From Lingula anatina (Eukaryota > Brachiopoda > Lingulata > Lingulida > Lingulidae): DNA of 29,312 bases. The notes under the pieces are model-generated. The model did not search any database. It was not told the DNA's origin and saw nothing but the letters and a program-made list of their open reading frames with translations. Each line of letters starts with the position of its first letter. The first letter of the stretch is position 1. This document shows positions 10,041 through 18,599 of the stretch, in pieces. The stretch spans positions 1 through 29,312 of the forward strand of contig NW_019773868.1 of assembly GCF_001039355.2 (NCBI RefSeq). Direction: 5' to 3'. The position numbers and the translations under genes were made by a program.

Positions 10041-10085
10041 TGAAAAGGTTGGATGCAGCTAAAATTGCTGCATCCAACCTTTTCA
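10041..10085. repeat. Perfect short hairpin (19-bp arms, 7-nt loop)
   Basis: The left arm (10041-10059) begins TGAAAAGGTTGGATGCAGC and the right arm (10067-10085) is its exact inverse; the loop is TAAAATT. It lies in an intron of the NMRAL1-like gene, about 190 bases past an exon donor. It could be a recent foldback or a structured RNA. The stem is shorter than a typical animal microRNA precursor. Confidence 0.8.
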
Positions 10086-10254
10086 CCAAATGCATAAAGG
10101 CAAGCTTTATTAGAAAAACACGTTCTGTCAAATGAATGCGTTAGAATAACGTGTTTGTACAGTAATTATTTCAGTTGACTCTGTTTACGAGCTTATCAGA
10201 ATGACCTCTAGAAATGTAATATTGCGGCAAATAACCCTCGAGAAGGGCTGTTAC

Positions 10255-10445
10255 CTTGGGATTAACGACAGTGACTCCCAGAATCTTGCTGAACATGTCG
10301 CAGTATTGGTCTATGGTGTATATCCAGCTGGCGAGCCCCAGAGACTTCCCGGTCCACTCCCCGGGGTTGTTGAACAGTTGATGGATACACTCCCCTGCGT
10401 CTGTGCACACCATCATGTAGAATGGAACATCTCCCATTGGTATCC
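10255..10445 (-). CDS. NMRAL1: NmrA-like family protein (NMRAL1-like), fourth visible exon
   Basis: Acceptor CCCGTCAG ends at 10446 and donor GTAACA begins at 10254. The exon opens with two bases completing a Gly codon begun in the previous exon, giving ALG|IPMGDVPFYMMVCTD, and closes in phase 0 with VVNPK, which joins MTAEQ of the last exon. The peptide shows the family's '(P/M)-x-GDVP' segment, the 'D-x-G' that follows it (TDAGECI) and the WTGKSLGLAS stretch, equivalent to 'G-x-x-I-G-L-(S/A)'. An upstream acceptor near 10468 (TTATTCAG) would introduce a stop in the phase needed, which is why I chose the downstream one. Confidence 0.88.
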
Positions 10446-10981
10446 CTGACGGGAAAATGAACTTAAAGATCTGAATAACTGGTTCACAGAAAAAGTGTGG
10501 CATAGAATTTTAGTCTTTTACCAAAAGACGGCGCCACAAAGACTCTCAAACACGTGGTGCTTTTCTATTGAAAGATGTCGATTCTACCCCAGTGCTTGGT
10601 ACAGTATGAAATAAAAATAGCACATTGAGTAATTTCATGCATTAAACGTGGAATGAGACAAAGGAACTGATTGCAATTTTAAAACCATGCGCACGGGCCA
10701 GCCTAATATATATATTATAAGTGAGATATTATATATCTCACTGTCATTCTAAGTATGCTTGGCATTTTATGTGTTTAAGACTTATCAGAATTAATGTTAT
10801 TTTGTCACCAATATTATTATTTCTAAGAAAAGTGCACAAACAAAATAACAACCGATGGCCTCCTCTGCCATTCTCTTTATAAATGCAACTGCGAATGCAA
10901 AGAACTCTTCTTATCGTTGACAGTGCCTTCCGTTAGTTGACGTCAATTTTGGTTAAATAACGTTTGAAGCAGCTGGCTTAC

Positions 10982-11077
10982 CCAAAGCAAAATGTCCGTC
11001 CTGTGTCTTTTGGGGTTTCATCATACCGAAAAGGTTCTCGGCGTAGAAAGCATACCGCACAACCGTTTGGGGAATTC
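10982..11077 (-). CDS. NMRAL1: NmrA-like family protein (NMRAL1-like), third visible exon
   Basis: A 96-nt exon between acceptor TTTACAG (ending 11078) and donor GTAAGC (starting 10981). It starts with two bases that complete Gly with the preceding exon and ends one base into the next Gly. Its product contains IPQTVVRYAFYAENLFGMM and then DGHFALG. This matches the NmrA-like region 'P-x-T-x-(V/L)-R-x-x-x-(Y/F)-x-E-N', which follows the 'K-x-x-(V/I)-E-x-(Y/F)' helix in the previous exon. Phase agreement on both sides is strong support. Confidence 0.87.
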
Positions 11078-11103
11078 CTGTAAATAATAATAAAAAATAC
11101 TTA

Positions 11104-11281
11104 GACCGCATTCATATCGAGTTGAGACATGGATCTACAAAGTCACGAACTAAATATGGCGGACGTACATGAAAGGAAAACCGTCTAATCTTTTTTTAAA
11201 ATAGTCTCCCCGCCTCTCACACGCCTCCCCATGTGTCAACCCAATGGAGCCGAGATTTAATGACTGTACCCCCGCAGGGGG
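11104..11281. mobile_element. Truncated MITE copy, inverse orientation to 3858-4149
   Basis: It begins GACCGCATTCATATCGAG right after TTA and contains ATATGGCGGACGTACATGAA, GGAAAACC, CCTCTCACACGCCTCCCCAT and then the inverse of the first copy's core (CGAGATTTAATGACTGTACC and CCCCGCAGGGG). The core runs in the opposite sense to the copy at 3858-4149 and the second inverted repeat is missing. It sits in an intron just outside an NMRAL1-like exon (10982-11077), 26 bases from the acceptor. Confidence 0.8.
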
Positions 11282-12305
11282 TTAAATTAGCTATTAAGTT
11301 AGTTCTGTCTCTCAAGTCTATACGAAAACTACTGAACTAATACTGGCAACGGAAATCCACCAAGATAAAATAAAACAACGTCACTACTAGTAGGGAACGT
11401 ACTAGAACCGGCGAGTGCTGGGTTCGGCTTTTTGGCAATAAGGCTGAAACTTGCTGTGTTGGGAATATCTTTTTAGAAAACAATACAAAAGTCAAACGCA
11501 AAACATATTGACAACGAACTGTCGTGAATTTGACTGTAATTCGATAGAACTTAAAGGCAACCATCCAAAAAATATGCATGGATAAATTTGCCAATTTTTA
11601 TTCGTTTTCGCATCGCAACCGCTAGCCTGCTACATGTATTATATTTGATCCAATTCTCTCCAATTCGGTGAATCCTAGAGGATTTGACGCAAGGCGCGAG
11701 ACGTAGCGACAAATAATGTATTCTGGTTCCCTGTTAGCCAGCTTTATTTCTTGAGATGCAGAAAACTAGAGCACACCCTGCAATGGTGTTGCAGCAAAAA
11801 AGAACCATAGCCAAAAATCCGGTTTGTACTTTAAGATCAAACATTAGTTCTGCCTCGGATTAACATGAATTGATAACAGTCCACTAGAAAAAAACGTCCT
11901 GGTCTGATCCAACACTTCTTTTGTGGTATAAAAATAATCGCAGCATTTCATTACTAGAGATTTGGGTAAAAGTAGACTACATGTACAGTCCACAATTGAC
12001 TACAGACTACCATACGGCCCCAGGCAACAAACAAAAATACGGGCCCTGGGAGCGATCTTTTCAGCAAGTTCTACATATTTCGCGCTTGTCAAGCTAGTCA
12101 AGTAAATCAGTTACTTTCTCTCAATGCCTTTATGTTCCTACTGAAAACCTTGTCTCGCTGCAAATGGCATTACAGATACAGAGTAGCAAGATATGACGTT
12201 AGGTCAATGTTAACGTAACTTGTCGAATTCGGACCTTACCGTACATGTAATGAGTCACGTCTTGCCAATGATCAATCAAACCGTGGACCAACAGCGGGCA
12301 AATAA
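11282..12305. other. Intronic, no gene seen
   Basis: Part of the intron between the second and third visible NMRAL1-like exons. Open frames such as that around 11337-11594 have no recognisable domain or splice-site support. No repeat or RNA gene was recognised. Confidence 0.45.
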
Positions 12306-12528
12306 GACTCCGTTCACATGAAAAATCTATTTTCTAAAAATCTATTTTCTATTCGCGGTATCTTGTGATCACTCCGAGCGCAGCCGAGAATTAATTACAA
12401 CTTTGGAAGTAACTGGCTCGCGCTGCCAGTAATAACGCCGCGGGGTATTCAGGGCACAGACGTTGATCACAAGATACTGCGAAGAGAAAATAGATTTTTA
12501 GAAAATCTATTTTCATGTGAACGAAGCC
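12306..12528. mobile_element. PIF/Harbinger-like MITE, 223 bp, TAA target duplication
   Basis: The ends are GACTCCGTTCACATGAAAA and the inverse of TTTTCATGTGAACGAAGCC. The inverted repeats run about 60 bases inward through AAAATCTATTTTCTA and TATCTTGTGATCA. TAA lies immediately outside both ends (12303-12305 and 12529-12531). A 3-bp TWA duplication with G-starting ends is the usual signature of PIF/Harbinger elements. The core holds no transposase. The element lies in an intron of the NMRAL1-like gene. Confidence 0.8.
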
Positions 12529-12635
12529 TAACACACACCCCTGTACCGTTGGCCGACGTCGGACCACTGCTGTCTTGCTATATTCATGTTCTATTATATG
12601 TAGCATCTTCGAAAAATTCGAAAATGTGTATTCAC

Positions 12636-12780
12636 CTTTTGCTTTTATATATTCCTCAACAGCCGCTTTCCCGTCAAAGTTTGCCAAGGGAATACCCTTC
12701 AGTTTCTCTGATGGCTCCATGCCGCTGTAAACAAGGTGCTTCACACCACAGTCTGCGCATGCGTCGGCAATGTTTTTGCC
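12636..12780 (-). CDS. NMRAL1: NmrA-like family protein (NMRAL1-like), second visible exon
   Basis: Acceptor TTTGTAACCAG ends at 12781 and donor GTGAAT starts at 12635. The exon is 48 codons plus one base. It encodes GKNIADACADCGVKHLVYSG followed by MEPSEK and later FDGKAAVEEYIKAKG. In NMRAL1 proteins 'G-(K/x)-x-x-A-D-A-(C/A)-...-V-x-(H/Y)-(L/V)-V-Y-S-(G/S)-x-E' follows the conserved 'TNYWE' segment, and the K-AAVEEYI helix carries the lysine near the cofactor-facing side. It starts in phase 0 after ...KEIQQ of the preceding exon and ends phase 1 into GIPQTVVR. Confidence 0.9.
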
Positions 12781-12904
12781 CTGGTTACAAACAATAGATA
12801 GATATGGGCAGCGATTTTGTAAGTACTGGTAAGCATGTAAAACAGAATAACATATATTTCTAAACAAAATGGATAAGTATACTTATTAATTTTTATATTT
12901 ACGT

Positions 12905-13080
12905 CAGGCCCGTAGCCAGCAATTTGAAAGGGGGGGGTCTTTTTCTGAAAAAGTGGACCTTTTACCATATAATCCCCATGTACCTAGGTCAAATTTTACC
13001 CAGAGTGGACCTTTTTCCAACAAAAAGGGGGGTTCTTTCGAACCCCCCGAACCCCCCCCCTCCCCGGCTACGTGCCTGTA
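12905..13080 (+). repeat. Near-complete 'CGTAGCC...GGCTACG' dispersed repeat
   Basis: It starts GGCCCGTAGCCAGCAATTTG, passes through a G run (12932-12938), TCTTTTTCTGAAAAAGTGG, CAAATTTTACCCAGAGTGGA, AAAAAGGGGGGTTCTTTCGA and C runs, and ends CCCCGGCTACGTGCC. The ends are inverted (CGTAGCC and GGCTACG). It lies in the NMRAL1-like intron at 12781-13209. Two partial relatives lie at 1395-1460 and 5385-5490. Confidence 0.8.
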
Positions 13081-13209
13081 CGTACAGGTGGCTTTTACAC
13101 CCACAGAGATAGATCTGACGTCATGTGCAATCTTTCTTAATGGATGCTAGAGTGTATTTAAATAATTAGCTGACGCCAGGGATGATAAGTTGAATCCTGT
13201 TGCTCATAC

Positions 13210-13290
13210 CTGTTGAATTTCTTTTTCTTTATCATGGTACTCCCAGTAGTTGGTGACAGCAAAGCAGCCATAGGCACCGCTCAGAGCCGA
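13210..13290 (-). CDS. NMRAL1: NmrA-like family protein (NMRAL1-like), first visible exon, cut at gap
   Basis: The donor (CAACAG|GTATGAG) places the exon's 3' end at 13210; its 5' end is cut by the 'n' at 13291. Twenty-seven codons remain: SALSGAYGCFAVTNYWEYHD followed by KEKEIQQ. The 'GAY-x-x-F-x-VTNYWE' motif is highly characteristic of NMRAL1-type proteins and lies after the first three strands of the Rossmann fold. The preceding part, with the Gly-rich dinucleotide-binding loop (family pattern G-A-T-G-x-Q-G), is not in the window. It may lie inside the unsized gap. Confidence 0.85.
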
Positions 13291-13291
13291 N

Positions 13292-16200
13292 ATCTTTGCA
13301 TGAATGAGGCGACCCAAGCTGAGGTGAAGTGTGCCAAATGGGTTTACAAAACACTTGAATGCGCGCGTTAAGAAAGAAAACTACTCGCGCCTATCGTCGA
13401 ACAGCGGCAAGCGTATTGTAGTAAACTGGTAGAGCTTACATGCAAAACAAATTGCATAAAGGGAAAAATGTATTTATGAAAGGAGTGCTTTTTGGTATAG
13501 ATAAAGTACGAGGCGCTGAGCTTTACGAGAAATAGAGCAGATATTGGCGAGGCGAAGCCGAGTTATCGTTGTACATATGTACTCTGTACTTACGCGAGCT
13601 GACTTGTCCGCCATCTTTGCATGAATGAGGCGACCCAAGCTGAGGTGAAGTGTGCCAAATGGGTTTACAAAACACTTGAATGCGCGCGTTAAGAAAGAAA
13701 ACTACTCGCGCCTATCGTCGAACAGCGGCAAGCGTATTGTAGTAAACTGGTAGAGCTTACATGCAAAACAAATTGCATAAAGGGAAAAATGTATTTATGA
13801 AAGGAGTGCTTTTTGGTATAGATAAAGTACGAGGCGCTGAGCTTTACGAGAAATAGAGCAGATATTGGCGAGGCGAAGCCGAGTTATCGTTGTACATATG
13901 TACTCTGTACTTACGCGAGCTGACTTGTCCGCCATCTTTGCATGAATGAGGCGACCCAAGCTGAGGTGAAGTGTGCCAAATGGGTTTACAAAACACTTGA
14001 ATGCGCGCGTTAAGAAAGAAAACTACTCGCGCCTATCGTCGAACAGCGGCAAGCGTATTGTAGTAAACTGGTAGAGCTTACATGCAAAACAAATTGCATA
14101 AAGGGAAAAATGTATTTATGAAAGGAGTGCTTTTTGGTATAGATAAAGTACGAGGCGCTGAGCTTTACGAGAAATAGAGCAGATATTGGCGAGGCGAAGC
14201 CGAGTTATCGTTGTACATATGTACTCTGTACTTACGCGAGCTGACTTGTCCGCCATCTTTGCATGAATGAGGCGACCCAAGCTGAGGTGAAGTGTGCCAA
14301 ATGGGTTTACAAAACACTTGAATGCGCGCGTTAAGAAAGAAAACTACTCGCGCCTATCGTCGAACAGCGGCAAGCGTATTGTAGTAAACTGGTAGAGCTT
14401 ACATGCAAAACAAATTGCATAAAGGGAAAAATGTATTTATGAAAGGAGTGCTTTTTGGTATAGATAAAGTACGAGGCGCTGAGCTTTACGAGAAATAGAG
14501 CAGATATTGGCGAGGCGAAGCCGAGTTATCGTTGTACATATGTACTCTGTACTTACGCGAGCTGACTTGTCCGCCATCTTTGCATGAATGAGGCGACCCA
14601 AGCTGAGGTGAAGTGTGCCAAATGGGTTTACAAAACACTTGAATGCGCGCGTTAAGAAAGAAAACTACTCGCGCCTATCGTCGAACAGCGGCAAGCGTAT
14701 TGTAGTAAACTGGTAGAGCTTACATGCAAAACAAATTGCATAAAGGGAAAAATGTATTTATGAAAGGAGTGCTTTTTGGTATAGATAAAGTACGAGGCGC
14801 TGAGCTTTACGAGAAATAGAGCAGATATTGGCGAGGCGAAGCCGAGTTATCGTTGTACATATGTACTCTGTACTTACGCGAGCTGACTTGTCCGCCATCT
14901 TTGCATGAATGAGGCGACCCAAGCTGAGGTGAAGTGTGCCAAATGGGTTTACAAAACACTTGAATGCGCGCGTTAAGAAAGAAAACTACTCGCGCCTATC
15001 GTCGAACAGCGGCAAGCGTATTGTAGTAAACTGGTAGAGCTTACATGCAAAACAAATTGCATAAAGGGAAAAATGTATTTATGAAAGGAGTGCTTTTTGG
15101 TATAGATAAAGTACGAGGCGCTGAGCTTTACGAGAAATAGAGCAGATATTGGCGAGGCGAAGCCGAGTTATCGTTGTACATATGTACTCTGTACTTACGC
15201 GAGCTGACTTGTCCGCCATCTTTGCATGAATGAGGCGACCCAAGCTGAGGTGAAGTGTGCCAAATGGGTTTACAAAACACTTGAATGCGCGCGTTAAGAA
15301 AGAAAACTACTCGCGCCTATCGTCGAACAGCGGCAAGCGTATTGTAGTAAACTGGTAGAGCTTACATGCAAAACAAATTGCATAAAGGGAAAAATGTATT
15401 TATGAAAGGAGTGCTTTTTGGTATAGATAAAGTACGAGGCGCTGAGCTTTACGAGAAATAGAGCAGATATTGGCGAGGCGAAGCCGAGTTATCGTTGTAC
15501 ATATGTACTCTGTACTTACGCGAGCTGACTTGTCCGCCATCTTTGCATGAATGAGGCGACCCAAGCTGAGGTGAAGTGTGCCAAATGGGTTTACAAAACA
15601 CTTGAATGCGCGCGTTAAGAAAGAAAACTACTCGCGCCTATCGTCGAACAGCGGCAAGCGTATTGTAGTAAACTGGTAGAGCTTACATGCAAAACAAATT
15701 GCATAAAGGGAAAAATGTATTTATGAAAGGAGTGCTTTTTGGTATAGATAAAGTACGAGGCGCTGAGCTTTACGAGAAATAGAGCAGATATTGGCGAGGC
15801 GAAGCCGAGTTATCGTTGTACATATGTACTCTGTACTTACGCGAGCTGACTTGTCCGCCATCTTTGCATGAATGAGGCGACCCAAGCTGAGGTGAAGTGT
15901 GCCAAATGGGTTTACAAAACACTTGAATGCGCGCGTTAAGAAAGAAAACTACTCGCGCCTATCGTCGAACAGCGGCAAGCGTATTGTAGTAAACTGGTAG
16001 AGCTTACATGCAAAACAAATTGCATAAAGGGAAAAATGTATTTATGAAAGGAGTGCTTTTTGGTATAGATAAAGTACGAGGCGCTGAGCTTTACGAGAAA
16101 TAGAGCAGATATTGGCGAGGCGAAGCCGAGTTATCGTTGTACATATGTACTCTGTACTTACGCGAGCTGACTTGTCCGCCATCTTTGCATGAATGAGGCG

Positions 16201-17708
16201 ACCCAAGCTGAGGTGAAGTGTGCCAAATGGGTTTACAAAACACTTGAATGCGCGCGTTAAGAAAGAAAACTACTCGCGCCTATCGTCGAACAGCGGCAAG
16301 CGTATTGTAGTAAACTGGTAGAGCTTACATGCAAAACAAATTGCATAAAGGGAAAAATGTATTTATGAAAGGAGTGCTTTTTGGTATAGATAAAGTACGA
16401 GGCGCTGAGCTTTACGAGAAATAGAGCAGATATTGGCGAGGCGAAGCCGAGTTATCGTTGTACATATGTACTCTGTACTTACGCGAGCTGACTTGTCCGC
16501 CATCTTTGCATGAATGAGGCGACCCAAGCTGAGGTGAAGTGTGCCAAATGGGTTTACAAAACACTTGAATGCGCGCGTTAAGAAAGAAAACTACTCGCGC
16601 CTATCGTCGAACAGCGGCAAGCGTATTGTAGTAAACTGGTAGAGCTTACATGCAAAACAAATTGCATAAAGGGAAAAATGTATTTATGAAAGGAGTGCTT
16701 TTTGGTATAGATAAAGTACGAGGCGCTGAGCTTTACGAGAAATAGAGCAGATATTGGCGAGGCGAAGCCGAGTTATCGTTGTACATATGTACTCTGTACT
16801 TACGCGAGCTGACTTGTCCGCCATCTTTGCATGAATGAGGCGACCCAAGCTGAGGTGAAGTGTGCCAAATGGGTTTACAAAACACTTGAATGCGCGCGTT
16901 AAGAAAGAAAACTACTCGCGCCTATCGTCGAACAGCGGCAAGCGTATTGTAGTAAACTGGTAGAGCTTACATGCAAAACAAATTGCATAAAGGGAAAAAT
17001 GTATTTATGAAAGGAGTGCTTTTTGGTATAGATAAAGTACGAGGCGCTGAGCTTTACGAGAAATAGAGCAGATATTGGCGAGGCGAAGCCGAGTTATCGT
17101 TGTACATATGTACTCTGTACTTACGCGAGCTGACTTGTCCGCCATCTTTGCATGAATGAGGCGACCCAAGCTGAGGTGAAGTGTGCCAAATGGGTTTACA
17201 AAACACTTGAATGCGCGCGTTAAGAAAGAAAACTACTCGCGCCTATCGTCGAACAGCGGCAAGCGTATTGTAGAAAACTGGTAGAGCTTACATGCAAAAC
17301 AAATTGCATAAAGGGAAAAATGTATTTATGAAAGGAGTGCTTTTTGGTATAGATAAAGTACGAGGCGCTGAGCTTTACGAGAAATAGAGCAGATATTGGC
17401 GAGGCGAAGCCGAGTTATCGTTGTACATATGTACTCTGTACTTACGCGAGCTGACTTGTCCGCCATCTTTGCATGAATGAGGCGACCCAAGCTGAGGTGA
17501 AGTGTGCCAAATGGGTTTACAAAACACTTGAATGCGCGCGTTAAGAAAGAAAACTACTCGCGCCTATCGTCGAACAGCGGCAAGCGTATTGTAGAAAACT
17601 GGTAGAGCTTACATGCAAAACAAATTGCATAAAGGGAAAAATGTATTTATGAAAGGAGTGCTTTTTTGTATAGATAAAGTACGAGGCGCTGAGCTTTACG
17701 AGAAATAG
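13292..17708. repeat. Tandem array of about 13.8 units of 321 bp
   Basis: The anchor CATGAATGAGGCGACCC occurs at 13299 and then every 321 bases up to 17472 (14 occurrences); the last unit stops at 17708. Units are almost identical; the visible differences cluster at the right edge (GTAGTAAAC becomes GTAGAAAAC at about 17274 and 17595, and one G-to-T after a T run near 17667). Every unit contains GTACATATGTAC, GGTATAGATAAAGTAC and a segment (GAGGCGCTGAGCTTTACGAG onward) that also occurs once beyond the foldback at 18187-18230. So part of the unit comes from a transposon. On the minus strand each unit also carries a candidate first exon (next entry). Confidence 0.95.
13594..13614 (-). CDS. Candidate seven-codon first exon, repeated 13 times (putative NMRAL1-like exon 1)
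   Basis: On the minus strand the ATG at 13614-13612 sits in a strong context (A at -3, G at +4; AAAGATGGCGGAC), gives MADKSAR, and is followed directly by GTAAGTACAG, a consensus donor. The same 21 bases recur at 321-bp intervals up to 17446-17466, thirteen copies in all; a fourteenth is cut at the 'n' after its first two bases. The orientation matches the NMRAL1-like gene, whose own start is otherwise missing, and NMRAL1 proteins often open with a short 'M-x-(D/E)-K' start. Phase 0 would need a phase-0 next exon, which lies in the gap. The link is inference: no joining exon is visible, and a chance ATG in satellite DNA cannot be excluded. Confidence 0.4.
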
Positions 17709-18195
17709 CTCAGCCCCGAGTGCTTTATCTGGCTTAAAGCACGAGTAATTAACCCTGTGCAATGGTGCGTGGAACGCATTCGTGGATGACGTGACTTAAT
17801 ACGAAATAAAGCACGGCGCGACCTATTGTCTTTTGACAGGAGAGTGCTTTAAATTACAGTTAAAGCTATCATCGCCATTTGCTTTCGGTAACGATGTTGC
17901 TTTACAGACCCAAAAATAGTGACAACGTCACACGTCCTGATCTATTTTCCCCCTTTCCCTGAGAGTAATAAGTCGGGTGGTTAACAGTCCGTATCAATGG
18001 CAAAAAATGATCAGTTATCTAAGTTTTAATTTGGACTTAATAATCTACATTAAAGCACTCTCCTGTCAAAAGACAATAGATCGCGCCGTGCTTTATTTTG
18101 TGTAAAGTCACGTCATCCACGAATGCGTTCCACGCACCAATGCACAGGGTTGATAACTCGTGCTTTAAGCCAGATAAAGCACTCGGCGCTGAGCT
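17707..18195. mobile_element. Foldback DNA element, 146-bp arms, 197-bp spacer
   Basis: The left arm (17707-17852) begins AGCTCAGCCCCGAGTGCTTT and the right arm (18050-18195) is its inverse at well over 90 percent identity by eye. Shared blocks include GTGCGTGGAACGCATTCGTG, GATGACGTGACTT and TCTTTTGACAGGAGAGTGCT. Each arm has its own small hairpin (GTGCTTTATCTGGCTTAAAGC). The spacer encodes nothing recognisable. The left arm begins exactly where the 321-bp array stops. The sequence after the right arm (to about 18250) resembles part of the array unit, so array and element are related. Family not assigned. Confidence 0.85.
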
Positions 18196-18250
18196 TTACG
18201 AGAAATAGAGCAGATAATTTGCGAAGCGAAGCTGTACTTTATCTATACCT

Positions 18251-18467
18251 TAAACATATCCAGAGTAGTCCAAAGCATAATCAGAGTAATGGCAAAGCTG
18301 AGAAAAGTGTTGAGATTGTCAAAAGAATGTTAAAGAAGACCAATGAATCTGGTAAAGATCCATATTTAGCGCTGTTGATTAATAGAACTACACCTTTGTC
18401 TGGTGAAAATAGTCCTTCAGAAATAATGATGGGAAGGAAAGTTAGAATTAGATTGCCAGATGTATAG
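18251..18467 (+). pseudogene. Ty3/gypsy integrase remnant
   Basis: An open stretch of about 72 codons reads HIQSSPKHNQSNGKAEKSVE, then VKRMLKKTNESGKDPYLALL and RTTPLSGENSPSEIMMGR. This is the end of a retroviral-type integrase core: 'SSP-x-x-x-QSNG-x-AEK', with E being the third acidic catalytic residue of the D,D-35-E triad, followed by the 'R-x-TP-x-x-x-x-x-SP-x-x-(L/I)-x-x-(G/R)-R' motif of metazoan gypsy elements. The first two catalytic Asp residues, reverse transcriptase and LTRs are missing. It is a dead fragment joined directly to foldback sequence. The ATG upstream at 18123 belongs to that foldback and is not a real start. Confidence 0.8.
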
Positions 18468-18527
18468 ATGTAATACAAAAATGTATAGTTGGCAAACAGT
18501 AACAGTAATCGAAGATTTAAAACAATT

Positions 18528-18598
18528 TGCATCGGCCGGGAATCGAACCCGGGCCGCCCGCGTGGCAGGCGAGCATTCTACCACTGAACCACCGATGC
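18528..18598 (-). tRNA. tRNA-Gly (anticodon GCC), copy 1
   Basis: A 71-nt gene on the minus strand. The acceptor stem GCATCGG pairs with CCGATGC, with discriminator A at 18528. The A box TGGTTCAGTGG, the B box GGTTCGATTCC and the anticodon loop CTGCCAC (anticodon GCC at 18566-18564) are intact. A TTTT Pol III terminator follows (AAAA at 18518-18521 on the plus strand). The body is identical to the other two copies. The gypsy integrase remnant ends about 60 bases beyond its 3' end. Confidence 0.96.
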
Positions 18599-18599
18599 G

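Noticed and set aside
10446-10503. Upstream part of the minus-strand frame containing IFKFIFPSG
   Set aside because: Using the acceptor near 10468 puts a stop in the required phase; the CCCGTCAG acceptor at 10446 joins in frame and restores the family motif.
12391-12635. Downstream continuation of the NMRAL1-like minus-strand frame past 12636
   Set aside because: It lies beyond a consensus donor and runs into the MITE; phase matching with the next exon shows the coding part stops at 12636.
12904-13150. Several overlapping short frames rich in Gly/Pro
   Set aside because: They arise from the G- and C-runs of the dispersed repeat on both strands.
13292-17708. CRISPR-like array
   Set aside because: Units are 321 bp, directly adjacent, with no short-repeat/unique-spacer pattern, and the setting is an animal genome.
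18123-18250. N-terminal extension of the integrase frame
   Set aside because: This part is the right arm of the foldback read in an open frame by chance; only 18251 onward matches integrase.
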